Assembly: GCA_016218825.1 (NCBI GenBank)
Contig: JACRCV010000065.1
Coordinates: forward strand, 1 to 60,524
DNA from: Deltaproteobacteria bacterium
GTDB taxonomy: Bacteria > Myxococcota > XYA12-FULL-58-9
Reading direction: 5' to 3'
DNA: 60,524 nt
In this document: positions 1-7,112 of the stretch, one piece after another
Position numbering within the stretch: the first letter of the stretch is position 1
How the letters are laid out: each line of letters opens with the position of its first letter
The notes under the pieces: model-generated
The model's database searches: none
Told to the model about the DNA's origin: nothing
The model's input: only the letters and a program-made list of their open reading frames with translations
Translations under genes and position numbers: made by a program

Positions 1-1
1 G

Positions 2-112
2 CCAGGTTACAGCGCCTTCGTGCATGGATGGGAGCGCCTGATGGACCGCGTGGCCATGCTGGGCGAGCTACACCTGATGAACGCCATTCCCCGGCCGGAG
101 GGGCGCCGATGA
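2..112 (+). CDS. C-terminal end of an unknown protein (partial)
   Basis: An open frame enters from the left edge and ends at TGA 110-112, giving 36 residues finishing in NAIPRPEGRR. The stretch FVHGWERLMDRVAMLGELHL looks like a real amphipathic helix, not a shadow translation, and codons are G/C-ending in the third position. Family cannot be judged from the tail. The gene is convergent with the sigma factor at 222-773, and the junction between them carries the hairpin/G-rich/repeat element described separately. Confidence 0.55.
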   Translation, partial: PGYSAFVHGWERLMDRVAMLGELHLMNAIPRPEGRR

Positions 113-130
113 GATGCGATCAAGAGTCAG

Positions 131-172
131 CGCCCCACCCGGGGGCGAGGGGCAGGGGGAGTGGGGGTGGGG
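131..172 (+). terminator. Hairpin plus G-quadruplex motif at a convergent gene end
   Basis: Nineteen bases after the stop of the partial gene, CGCCCC (131-136) can pair with GGGGCG (142-147). From 141 to 172 the top strand has five runs of four or five G separated by 1-3 bases, which satisfies the usual G3+N1-7 quadruplex rule. The G-rich strand is the coding strand of the left-hand gene, so its transcript would carry the motif. There is no T-tract, so this is not a textbook intrinsic terminator. A terminator or polymerase roadblock role is inference. Confidence 0.45.
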
Positions 173-203
173 AGCGCGGACGCAGCGGCCGCGCGGGAAT
201 CAA
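161..203 (+). repeat. 43-bp intergenic repeat, copy 1
   Basis: This 43-bp stretch aligns without gaps to 39249-39291, with 37 of 43 positions identical. The outer blocks GTGGGGGTGGGGAGCG and GCGCGGGAATCA are identical; the differences sit in the middle, where each copy forms its own hairpin. Here GCGCGG (174-179) pairs with CCGCGC (189-194). Both copies lie between the 3' ends of converging genes and are in the same orientation. Confidence 0.75.
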
Positions 204-221
204 AGTAGCTGCAGCGCGTCT

Positions 222-773
222 CTAGAGCGGCGCCTCGCCGAAGACCAGGTCGGCGTCGAGGCGCTTGAGCTCGCGGCGCGCGGTCTGGATGAACTGCCGC
301 AGGCGCTTGCGCAAGGTCGGCACCGAGCACAGGGCGGCGGCGGCGGCCTCCTCCTGGCTCATCTCGTCGACGAAGTAGTACACCGCGGCGGCGACCGCGC
401 GCGCGTCGGCCTTGCCGACCACCGACAGCACCAGCTGCCGGCGCTCGAGGGTCGTGGCGCCGGCGGGCCGCGGCAGGGCTTGATCGACCTTCACCGTCAT
501 CTCGTAGCGCTCGCGCCACTTGGCGCGGCTGCCGCGGATCAGGTTCAGGCAGTGGTTGGTGGTGATCCGGATCATCCAGGTGAGCGGCGAGGCCTCGGCG
601 CGAAACTCGTGTTGGCGCTCGACCAGCTTGACGAAGACGTCGTGCATCGCGTCCTCTGCGCCGGCGTCGTTCTTCAGGAAGTACTGGCAGCGGCGGTACA
701 CCGCGCGACCGTAGCGCTCGTAGAGGTCGCGCACGTCGAGGCTCGCTGTCGTCTTGGCGTCCATCCCCGACAC
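222..773 (-). CDS. ECF-type RNA polymerase sigma factor
   Basis: A 183-residue sigma-70 family protein with only regions 2 and 4, as in extracytoplasmic-function sigmas. Region 2 lies at about residues 14-84 (DLYERYGRAVYRRCQYF, then GAEDAMHDVFVKL and TWMIRITTNHCLNLIRG). Region 4 lies at about 113-175, with a helix-turn-helix around MSQEEAAAAALCSVPTLRKR. It should direct RNA polymerase to a small regulon. The start taken is GTG 771-773; ATG at 764 is a good alternative and the ribosome site does not decide. The same-strand upstream gene is a lipoprotein 100 bp away. No anti-sigma gene is visible beside it, so the signal input is unknown. Confidence 0.9.
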   Translation of the reverse strand: MSGMDAKTTASLDVRDLYERYGRAVYRRCQYFLKNDAGAEDAMHDVFVKLVERQHEFRAEASPLTWMIRITTNHCLNLIRGSRAKWRERYEMTVKVDQALPRPAGATTLERRQLVLSVVGKADARAVAAAVYYFVDEMSQEEAAAAALCSVPTLRKRLRQFIQTARRELKRLDADLVFGEAPL

Positions 774-824
774 CGGTCCTAGCAGAGGTTCGGCGGCGAC
801 GAAAAGAGCGGCGCAAACGCGCTC

Positions 825-856
825 GGCCCCGGCGTTCGCGGGTGAGCGCCGGGGCC
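825..856 (-). terminator. GC-rich hairpin behind the lipoprotein gene
   Basis: A perfect 10-bp stem, GGCCCCGGCG (825-834) with CGCCGGGGCC (847-856) and a 12-nt loop, begins 18 bp past the stop of the lipoprotein gene at 874. No U-tract follows in the minus direction. It could be a terminator, a 3'-end stabiliser, or an attenuator in front of the sigma gene. Confidence 0.45.
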
Positions 857-873
857 GGGCGGATCTCCTGGGT

Positions 874-1884
874 CTACAGGTCCGAGGTGTACTCGGCGGT
901 CTGCAAGCCGGCCGGGCACGCGGTCTCCAGGCCGCCCAGGTGCGACGGGTCGACGACCGCCGGCGAGATGGTCTGGAAGGTGAGCGCGAAGCTCGAATCC
1001 CAGCACTCGCTCGCGGTCACCGCGGCGATGCCGTCGTGCGCCAGGAGGTCGCCGCCGCTGATGCTGACGTCGGAGCGGCCCTCGCCGGTCGGGAGCCAAC
1101 GGGAGCGGATCGCGAAGGTCTCGTCGACCAACGGCAAGAGCGCGCCGTTGTGCACGTCGCCGGTGACGATGAACTGGAAGTTGCCGGAGCCGTCGGCGGC
1201 GCGCGCGAAGTAGTACGACGCCGCCTGCATCGGCTTCTTGCCGTCGGCCTCCTCGTCACAGGTGGAGAAGTCGTTGAACGCCACGGTGAGGAACTGCGGC
1301 TCGCCGGTGGTGTCGTAGATCGCGTCCAACGAGCCGGTGCCGCAGGCGCTCGGATCCATGGTCACCGCGTTGTCGAGGTGCAGGGTCAGGGTGCCCTTGC
1401 CGTCGTTCTTGCCGGAGGAGATGTCCGAGGTCCCGGAGATCAGCGGCAGGTAGTTGGCGTCCAGATCTTCGCTGGCCTTCGGGCGGGCCTCGAGGGCGTA
1501 GGCGAAGTGGTCCGGGCTCTCCTCGGTCGCCACCAGGCGGTAGAACACCGGGTCCAGGGCATCGGCGCCCGGGCCCCAGATGCGGCGATCGCCGTCGCGG
1601 CTGGTGACCGGCTGGCTGACGATCTGGCGGATCAGGCCGACGAACGAGCGCACGCCGCCGTTGATGCCGCGCGACAGGCGCCGGGTGGTGACGTAGTAGT
1701 CGCTGGTGGCGCCGAGAGTGGCGTCAATCGAGGTGAGCGCGTTCGCGTCCCGCTCCGGGGCGTTCACGGTGACGCTCTTGTCCGACGGGATGGCCCGGCG
1801 GAACTTCTCATCCGACAGCGGCGAGCAGGCGGCGACCGCGGCGATGGTAATGACGGCGAAAAACGAGACGATCCGGGCTTTCAT
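874..1884 (-). CDS. Predicted lipoprotein of unknown function
   Basis: A 336-residue exported protein. The start ATG 1882-1884 is chosen because GAGGAG lies 6 bp upstream and because it opens a clean lipoprotein signal peptide (MKARIVSFFAVITIAAVAAC, lipidated Cys20). An upstream extension would add 76 residues of low-complexity shadow. The mature part has no recognised domain and only a few Cys, with a run of short beta-strand-like segments (GTLTLHLDNA, EPQFLTVAFNDFS). It is followed on the same strand by the ECF sigma gene after a strong hairpin. An envelope role is inferred from the signal peptide only. Confidence 0.75.
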   Translation of the reverse strand: MKARIVSFFAVITIAAVAACSPLSDEKFRRAIPSDKSVTVNAPERDANALTSIDATLGATSDYYVTTRRLSRGINGGVRSFVGLIRQIVSQPVTSRDGDRRIWGPGADALDPVFYRLVATEESPDHFAYALEARPKASEDLDANYLPLISGTSDISSGKNDGKGTLTLHLDNAVTMDPSACGTGSLDAIYDTTGEPQFLTVAFNDFSTCDEEADGKKPMQAASYYFARAADGSGNFQFIVTGDVHNGALLPLVDETFAIRSRWLPTGEGRSDVSISGGDLLAHDGIAAVTASECWDSSFALTFQTISPAVVDPSHLGGLETACPAGLQTAEYTSDL

Positions 1885-2021
1885 GGTTGCTCCTCTGACG
1901 TTTGGGTGGCGCGTGAGTGCCGATACGACCATTGGACACACCGAGCAGGCCGAAGCGAAAAGATTTCGTCGCGGCGGCGCCCCGGCGGCGGCGGAATGAC
2001 GGCAGGGAGACGGCGAACGGG

Positions 2022-2639
2022 CTATGGAACGATGCGGACCAGGTAGCAGCACATGTGGTTGTCGAGGGTCTTGTCGACCACGTCGCGCGGGGTGCCGGTC
2101 TCGGTGATCCACTTCTCGGCGAAGCCCTTCTTGCCGGCGCCCGACTTGCAGCCCAGCTGGTAGATGTCGATCTTCTTGCCGCCGATCTTGATCTTGGTCG
2201 CGATCGCGGAGCGCATCGGTTGATGCACCGAGCAGAAGGGGCTGACGCCGGCGCCCTGGCCGACGCGGTATTGATCGGTGACGTTGCTCGGCCGGTTGAA
2301 CTCGGCGGTGAAGTCCGCGTACCCCTCGGGGAGCTTCTCGAACACCTGGGTATAGTTCTTGATCGAGGGCGCGAACGGGCAGTTCTTGAGGCCGAACACG
2401 AAGTTGCCGACGTGGGTGGCTTGGCCTTCCATCATCGTGATGGGGTTCGTCGAGGTCTCGATCGCCTTGATGTAGTCCTCGAACGTCGGGTAGTTGGTCT
2501 CCGCGATGCGTTCGGCGGTCTTGATGGCGTTGCGGATGAGCGTACCCTTGGCCGCGGCCGCGCCGGTCATGGAGATCATCACCTTGATCATGTCCAGGAA
2601 GCTGACATGCGCAATGTCCAGAATCTTGCCTTCACTCAT
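2022..2639 (-). CDS. Cys-rich conserved-looking protein divergent from the hydrogenase operon
   Basis: A 205-residue soluble protein with no signal peptide. Start ATG 2637-2639 has GAGG 6 bp upstream. Potential metal or cofactor ligands cluster in the second half: Cys87 in KNCPFAP, Cys136 and His139 in SPFCSVHQPM, Cys164 in QLGCKSG, and Cys197-Cys198 in HMCCYLV. The spacing of these short motifs looks selected, but I do not recognise the family. It is read away from the hydrogenase operon across a 353-bp divergent region, so shared regulation or a role in redox or cofactor handling is plausible but unproven. Base composition is slightly less GC-rich than in neighbouring genes. Confidence 0.75.
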   Translation of the reverse strand: MSEGKILDIAHVSFLDMIKVMISMTGAAAAKGTLIRNAIKTAERIAETNYPTFEDYIKAIETSTNPITMMEGQATHVGNFVFGLKNCPFAPSIKNYTQVFEKLPEGYADFTAEFNRPSNVTDQYRVGQGAGVSPFCSVHQPMRSAIATKIKIGGKKIDIYQLGCKSGAGKKGFAEKWITETGTPRDVVDKTLDNHMCCYLVRIVP

Positions 2640-2676
2640 CGCTCGCCTCGATCCAGGTTCCCGCTGGCGCCGCGCG

Positions 2677-2704
2677 CCACGGGGAAGCCTTCGGTGGTTT
2701 TTTT
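2677..2704 (+). terminator. Weak stem followed by T7
   Basis: CCAC (2677-2680) can pair with GTGG (2694-2697), with partial pairing inside, directly followed by seven T. This looks like an intrinsic terminator on the plus strand, but no plus-strand gene lies upstream (the adjacent gene is divergent). It may end a short antisense or leader transcript, or be chance. Confidence 0.25.
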
Positions 2705-2857
2705 CCTGTCCTCGTTTCCTAAGCTCAAGCCAGACCTGCCTAGTGTCCTAAGATATGCGTTTTTGGAGTGAGGGGGAAGGGCTGTTGTTCCTTCCGCCAG
2801 GGCCTCGTCTTTCGAGCTGCCGCGCCTCGCCCCGCCGCGACCGGCCTCGTTTTGTAT

Positions 2858-2886
2858 TTGTCAGTTCGTGGAGGGTGCGCTATGAA
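2858..2886 (+). promoter_or_regulatory. Predicted promoter of the hydrogenase operon
   Basis: TTGTCA (2858-2863), a 17-bp spacer, and TATGAA (2881-2886) match a housekeeping promoter at 5/6 and 4/6 positions. The leader to the GTG at 2993 would be about 100 nt. Confidence 0.4.
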
Positions 2887-2992
2887 TCGCACCAACCGCC
2901 GCAGGTCGCGTTCGCGACGACGAACGCCTCCGGCACCCGCGGTACAGGAGAAGGAATACAAGGGGCACCAGGGAAACACAAGGGGGCATCAC

Positions 2993-3496
2993 GTGAAAGA
3001 GATGGAAGCCACCAGAACCACCCTCCAAGAGACCATGACCTTCATGACCGCTCTCGCGTACGGCATGGAGCAGATGGCGGATCGCGGCGCCAACGGCATG
3101 GCGTTCGTGGCGGGCAAGAAGCTGGGCGCGAAGCTCGCCGAAACCTCCCAGAAGACCGACGACATCACCCAAGCGCTCGACACGGTGCGGAAGCTCTTGT
3201 CGGCGAACCACTGCAACTGGGGCTTCGAGACCTTCAAGCGCAAGGCGCAGCCAACCCTGATCACCAAAGGCGCCGACGGCGCCGAGAAGCTCGAGCTGGT
3301 GTTTCGTGACTGCATGATCCGGCAGTCGCTGTTTCGCTACGGCCACGTACAAAAGGGATCGATGTGCTACATGATGTACGGCTTCTTCTCCGGCGCCCTC
3401 GAGGCGATCCTCGGCCGGAGAGCGGTCCTCGAGGTCACGCACGCCGGACAGAATGCCTGCCTCAAGTGCCTCACCGTGCATTCGAAAGAGAGCTAG
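2993..3496 (+). CDS. V4R-like (4-vinyl-reductase fold) protein, hydrogenase-associated
   Basis: A 167-residue soluble protein starting at GTG 2993, preceded by AGGGGG seven bases upstream. The C-terminal half has the V4R pattern: Cys107, Cys125, then FSGALEAILGRR and an AG-x3-C near the end (Cys156, Cys159). The same spacing (Cys-x17-Cys-x15-GR-x8-AG) recurs in the protein at 6168-6623, so the two are likely paralogues. V4R domains bind small molecules or metals in other families. It is the first gene of the hydrogenase operon, 73 bp before the small subunit. A role as maturation or sensory subunit is inference. Confidence 0.65.
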   Translation: MKEMEATRTTLQETMTFMTALAYGMEQMADRGANGMAFVAGKKLGAKLAETSQKTDDITQALDTVRKLLSANHCNWGFETFKRKAQPTLITKGADGAEKLELVFRDCMIRQSLFRYGHVQKGSMCYMMYGFFSGALEAILGRRAVLEVTHAGQNACLKCLTVHSKES

Positions 3497-3569
3497 GAGA
3501 CGTCGCGACTAACCAGGACGCAAGAGCCATACTCCGTCGCCCCAACCGGCGACCAGAAGGTAAGGAACG

Positions 3570-4505
3570 ATGACCACCACCAAGGTTTCTGTCAACGTCG
3601 AATGGTTGTCAGCCTGCGGCGGCTGTGACACCTCGCTCGTCGATCTGCACGAGAAGATCCTGCAGCTCTTCGATGCGGTTCAGATCCAGCACTGGCCGCT
3701 CATCACCGACATCAAAGAGCGCCCCAAGGCCAAAATCGGCTTGATCTCCGGCGCGGTCCGCAGCCAGCACGACCACAAGGTGGCCGTCGAGATGCGGGAG
3801 AGGTGCGACGCCATCGTCGCGTTCGGCACCTGCGCGGTGTACGGCGGCATCAGCGCCGCGAGCCTGGCGCACTCCAACGCCGAGATCCTCGACCGGGTCT
3901 ACGTGCACAACCCGACCACCGTCGGCGGCGCCGCGCCCAAGAACACCGTGGCGGTGCTCGAGGACAAGGTGTTGCCGCTCGACGAGGTCATCCCGGTCGA
4001 CCTGTACTTGCCCGGGTGTCCGCCACACGCCAACTTCACCTTCGAGGCGCTCGCGGCGGTCATCGCCGGGCGGGTGCCGAAGGCCCGCGACGAGTCGGTG
4101 TGCGGCCGCTGCAAGCGGACGATGAAGAAGACCGAGGTCGCGGCCATCGACTCGGGTTACGCCCACCCGATGGACCCGTCGCTGTGCTTCTTGAGCCAGG
4201 GCCAGATCTGCCTCGGATCGGTGACCCTGGATCGCTGCCTGTCGCCGTGCACCGAGGTCGGGGCGGCGTGCACCGGCTGCGCCGGGCCGACGATGCAGAT
4301 CCTGACCGAGCCGAACCGCGATCTGCGCACCGAGGTCGCCGAGCGCATGAGCCTGCTCACCAAGATCCCGGCCGCGAAGGTCGTCGAGACCATGGAGGCC
4401 GGCGCCAAGAGCCACTACGCCTACGCGATGGCGACCAAGATGGTGGGCTCGAAGCCCACGTTCCTCATCAAGAAATGGATCGAGAAGATCGAGGCGACCA
4501 CATGA
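3570..4505 (+). CDS. [NiFe] hydrogenase small subunit, cytoplasmic type
   Basis: A 311-residue electron-transfer subunit. Cys16 and Cys19 (ACGGCDTS), Cys88 (FGTCAVYGG) and Cys150 (LPGCPPH) are the proximal cluster ligands. Eight further Cys (178, 181, 206, 214, 223, 227, 234, 237) can hold two more [4Fe-4S] clusters. There is no twin-arginine signal and no C-terminal anchor, so it should act in the cytoplasm. The sequence resembles group 3 (bidirectional or F420/NAD-linked) small subunits more than membrane uptake enzymes; the exact subgroup cannot be fixed by eye. AAGG lies ahead of ATG 3570. Its stop overlaps the large-subunit start by 4 bp. Confidence 0.93.
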   Translation: MTTTKVSVNVEWLSACGGCDTSLVDLHEKILQLFDAVQIQHWPLITDIKERPKAKIGLISGAVRSQHDHKVAVEMRERCDAIVAFGTCAVYGGISAASLAHSNAEILDRVYVHNPTTVGGAAPKNTVAVLEDKVLPLDEVIPVDLYLPGCPPHANFTFEALAAVIAGRVPKARDESVCGRCKRTMKKTEVAAIDSGYAHPMDPSLCFLSQGQICLGSVTLDRCLSPCTEVGAACTGCAGPTMQILTEPNRDLRTEVAERMSLLTKIPAAKVVETMEAGAKSHYAYAMATKMVGSKPTFLIKKWIEKIEATT

Positions 4506-5920
4506 GCCAGACCATCATCGTCGACCCCGTGACCCGTATCGAAGGCCACGCCAAGGTCCTGCTCGACCTCGACGACGGCGGCAAGGTGAAGTCCGCGGGC
4601 CTCGTGGTGAACGAGCTGCGCGGCTTCGAGCGCATCCTCGTCGGCATGCAGGCGGCGACGATGCCGGCGGTGACCGCCCGCATCTGCGGGGTCTGTCCGT
4701 CGGCGCACGCCATCGCCGCCGCCAAGGCGATCGACGCCGCGACCCATGCGGAGGTCCCGGTGGCCGGGCACCTGCTGCGCGAGCTTCTGTACATGGGGCA
4801 CGTCATCCACTCGCACGCGGTGCACCTGTTCGCGCTCGCCGGCCCGGACCTGCTCTTCGGCGTCGACAGCGACCCGGCGAAGCGCAACATCGTCGGCATC
4901 GTCGAGGCCCATCCGGTGATCGCAAAGAAAGCGCTGCGCTTGAGGAGCCTCGGGCAGAAGATCAACGAGACCCTGGGCGGCCGCGGCGTACACCCGGTGA
5001 CCGTGGTCGCCGGCGGCCTGAGCTTCGTCCCGACCCCGGAGCGCATGGCGTCGGTCACCGAGATGGCCACCGAGGCTTTGGCGCTCGTGCAGGAGCTCGC
5101 GCCGCCCATCATCCAGGCGCTCTTGGCCTTGCTGGAGAAGTCGCCGCAATTGGCCGGGATCAAACAGGAAACCGCCTATCTCGGCACGGTGCGAAACGGC
5201 AAGCTCAACCTCTACGACGGCACGCTGCGGCTCGTCGGCGCGGACGGCAAGATCCTGAAGGAGTTCGCGGCCGCGGCGTACGCCGAGCACCTCGTCGAGC
5301 ACACCTACGACTGGTCGTACATGAAGCCGGTGTTCGCGAAGGTGGACGGCAAGGAGGTGGTCTACCGCGTCGGGCCGTTGGCGCGCGTCAACCTCGCCGA
5401 CGGCATGGAGACGCCGCTCGCCGACGCGGCGCTCACGGCGTTCCGCGCCCAGTGGGGTCGGGTGGTGCACGTGACCGCGCTGCAGGAGCACGCGCGGCTC
5501 ATCGAGCTGCTCTACGCCTGCGAGAAGGCGGTGCTGCTCGCGAAGGATCCGGCCGCGAGGGGCAACACCCTGGCGCCGGTCACCTTCACCGCCGGGCGCG
5601 GCGTCGCGCACGTCGAGGCGCCGCGCGGCACGTTGCTCCACGACTACCAGGTGGACGCCGCCGGCGTCGTGCGCAGCGCCAACCTGATCGTCGCGACCCA
5701 GCACAACTACGCCGCCATCAACCGCTCGCTGACGCAGAGCGCCGAGGCCCTCGGGGTCAAGGGCCCCGCGGACGGCAATCTGTTGAACGGGCTCGAGTAC
5801 ACGATCCGCACCTACGACCCGTGCCTCTCCTGCGCTACGCACGCGGTCGGCCGCATGCCGATGCAGGTCTCGGTGCGAAAAGACGGCGTGGTGCTCTACG
5901 ACGTCCGGAGGGACTCATGA
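4502..5920 (+). CDS. [NiFe] hydrogenase large (catalytic) subunit
   Basis: A 472-residue subunit carrying the NiFe site. The L1 motif RICGVCPSAH supplies Cys62 and Cys65, and the L2 motif DPCLSCATH supplies Cys441 and Cys444. TRIEGH (11-16) holds the conserved Glu near the active site. Twenty-five residues follow His447; such an extension is normally cut off by a dedicated protease after nickel insertion, and that protease is encoded at 6633-7112. L2 wording is close to HoxH-type group 3 enzymes. The gene overlaps both neighbours by ATGA, indicating tight translational coupling. No diaphorase or F420 subunit gene is adjacent, so the electron partner is probably the ferredoxin that follows. 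Confidence 0.95.
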   Translation: MSQTIIVDPVTRIEGHAKVLLDLDDGGKVKSAGLVVNELRGFERILVGMQAATMPAVTARICGVCPSAHAIAAAKAIDAATHAEVPVAGHLLRELLYMGHVIHSHAVHLFALAGPDLLFGVDSDPAKRNIVGIVEAHPVIAKKALRLRSLGQKINETLGGRGVHPVTVVAGGLSFVPTPERMASVTEMATEALALVQELAPPIIQALLALLEKSPQLAGIKQETAYLGTVRNGKLNLYDGTLRLVGADGKILKEFAAAAYAEHLVEHTYDWSYMKPVFAKVDGKEVVYRVGPLARVNLADGMETPLADAALTAFRAQWGRVVHVTALQEHARLIELLYACEKAVLLAKDPAARGNTLAPVTFTAGRGVAHVEAPRGTLLHDYQVDAAGVVRSANLIVATQHNYAAINRSLTQSAEALGVKGPADGNLLNGLEYTIRTYDPCLSCATHAVGRMPMQVSVRKDGVVLYDVRRDS

Positions 5921-6171
5921 GCGTTCAAGTGACGATCCGCGAAGAGGCCTGCCGCGGCTGTCAGATGTGCGTCGACGTCTGCCCGACCAAGGTCTTCACG
6001 TACGACGACGCCGCGGCCAAGGCGAGGGTGAGCGGGGTGGAGGACTGCATCGCCTGCCTGAGCTGCGTCTATCTCTGTCCGTCGATGGCCATCAACGAGG
6101 CGGGCTACACCGCGGTGAAGAACTTCTACCGCGATCTCGACTTCAGCCGCCGCATGGAGAGGTTCCTATGA
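5917..6171 (+). CDS. 2[4Fe-4S] ferredoxin, hydrogenase electron carrier
   Basis: An 84-residue ferredoxin with two complete C-x2-C-x2-C-x3-C-P motifs: Cys12, 15, 18, 22 and Cys44, 47, 50, 54. It is overlapped by the large subunit stop (ATGA at 5917-5920) and itself overlaps the next gene, so it is made with the hydrogenase. The tail after residue 60 (VKNFYRDLDFSRRMERFL) is charged and could contact the enzyme. It probably takes or gives the electrons of H2 turnover. It might be a fixed subunit and not a diffusible carrier; the sequence does not decide this. Confidence 0.92.
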   Translation: MSVQVTIREEACRGCQMCVDVCPTKVFTYDDAAAKARVSGVEDCIACLSCVYLCPSMAINEAGYTAVKNFYRDLDFSRRMERFL

Positions 6172-6623
6172 ACGACCGCACCGAGCTGACGCTCACCCTC
6201 GAAGATCACCAGCGCGCCTTCTCCGAGGTGAGCTTCCTGTTGGAGATCCTGGTGGCCACCGCGAGTCAGGTCGTCGGCGACTCGGCGCCGGTGCTCGGCA
6301 CCGCGGCCGGCCGGCACATGGCGAAGAAGCTGCCGATCTACCTCGATCACCCGACCCTCGACGGCGTCCTCCAGGCCCAAGCCCAGACGCTCGGGGCCGG
6401 CTTCGAGATCAAGCACAGCGCCGACGACAAGGGCGCCGACGTCACCTTCGGGCGCTGCGCGCTGCGCGACGTCTGCGGCAACCGCAAGCTCGAGGTCGGC
6501 GCCGAGCTCTGCAAGATGTTCCACCACTACCAGGCGGGCATGGCCGCCGAGCTCTTCGGCCGGCCGGTCCGGGCCACGATCAAGAGCGCCGGCGCCACCT
6601 GCGTCGTCCGCCTGCAGAGCTGA
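6168..6623 (+). CDS. Second V4R-like hydrogenase-associated protein
   Basis: A 151-residue soluble protein. Cys97, Cys115, GR at 131-132, AG at 141-142 and Cys145 reproduce the spacing seen in the protein at 2993-3496, although overall identity is low. The ending (FGRPVRATIKSAGATC) is V4R-like. ATG 6168 overlaps the ferredoxin stop by 4 bp and the maturation protease starts 9 bp after it, so it belongs to the operon. Its N-terminal half is mainly helical. Possible roles are heme or metal sensing, delivery to the enzyme, or a structural subunit; none is shown by the sequence. Confidence 0.65.
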   Translation: MNDRTELTLTLEDHQRAFSEVSFLLEILVATASQVVGDSAPVLGTAAGRHMAKKLPIYLDHPTLDGVLQAQAQTLGAGFEIKHSADDKGADVTFGRCALRDVCGNRKLEVGAELCKMFHHYQAGMAAELFGRPVRATIKSAGATCVVRLQS

Positions 6624-6632
6624 GGGCGCGGC

Positions 6633-7112
6633 TTGCCGGTGCCCGGGGTCCTGGTCGTCTGTGTCGGCAATGATCTGGTCGCCGACGACGGCGTCGGCCC
6701 CGCGGTGTACGAGCACCTCCGGCGCCGGCCGCAGCAGGACGGGGTGCGGCTGTCGTTGCTCGGGGTCGGCGGCCTCGAGCTGTTGGACGAACTCGAGGGC
6801 GACGCGCTCCTGATCGTCGTCGACGCGGTGCTCGGCGGCGCGCGCCCCGGCACGATCTCGGTGCGGCGGGTGCAAGACGACGACCTCTGCCGGCCGCCGC
6901 CCACAGACGCGCACGCGATCGGCGTGCTCGAAGCCCTGGCGGTGGGGCGGGCTCTCTTTCCGGGGGTGATGCCGCGCGAGATCGTTCTCGTCGGCGTCGA
7001 GGGGCAACGCTTCGGTGAGGTCGGGCCGATGACGGGAGCGGTCGCCGCAGCCGCAGAGCGCGCGGCCGGCGTCGTGGCCGACCTGTGCGCCGAGGTCAGA
7101 GGGCGGCGGTGA
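6633..7112 (+). CDS. [NiFe] hydrogenase maturation endopeptidase
   Basis: A 159-residue protein of the HycI/HybD peptidase family, which trims the C-terminus of the large subunit once nickel is in place. GNDLVADDGVG (residues 12-22) is the family's first motif with the acidic nickel ligand. VVDAVLGG near residue 57 and DAHAIGV near residue 89 match the positions of the other two ligands (Asp and His). The start is TTG 6633 because GAGGG sits about 7 bases upstream; GTG 6639 is the alternative. The 3' end overlaps the convergent roadblock gene by 17 bp. Confidence 0.88.
   Translation: MPVPGVLVVCVGNDLVADDGVGPAVYEHLRRRPQQDGVRLSLLGVGGLELLDELEGDALLIVVDAVLGGARPGTISVRRVQDDDLCRPPPTDAHAIGVLEALAVGRALFPGVMPREIVLVGVEGQRFGEVGPMTGAVAAAAERAAGVVADLCAEVRGRR

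Larger units (their letters stand above)
2640..2992. other. Divergent intergenic region (353 bp)
   Basis: No gene is supported here; an open frame continuing upstream of the V4R-like start reads as Arg/Pro-rich low complexity. The region is more AT-rich than the coding DNA around it and should hold the promoters of both divergent units. It contains a T7 run at 2698-2704 and a sigma70-like promoter at 2858-2886, listed separately. Confidence 0.6.

Noticed and set aside
1885-2112. 76-residue extension of the lipoprotein at 874-1884
   Set aside because: It would bury the signal peptide and overlap the 3' end of the Cys-rich gene; GAGGAG fits ATG 1884.
2768-2992. N-terminal extension of the first V4R-like protein from ATG 2768 or ATG 2882
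   Set aside because: The extra residues are basic low complexity and cross the predicted promoter; AGGGGG fits GTG 2993.
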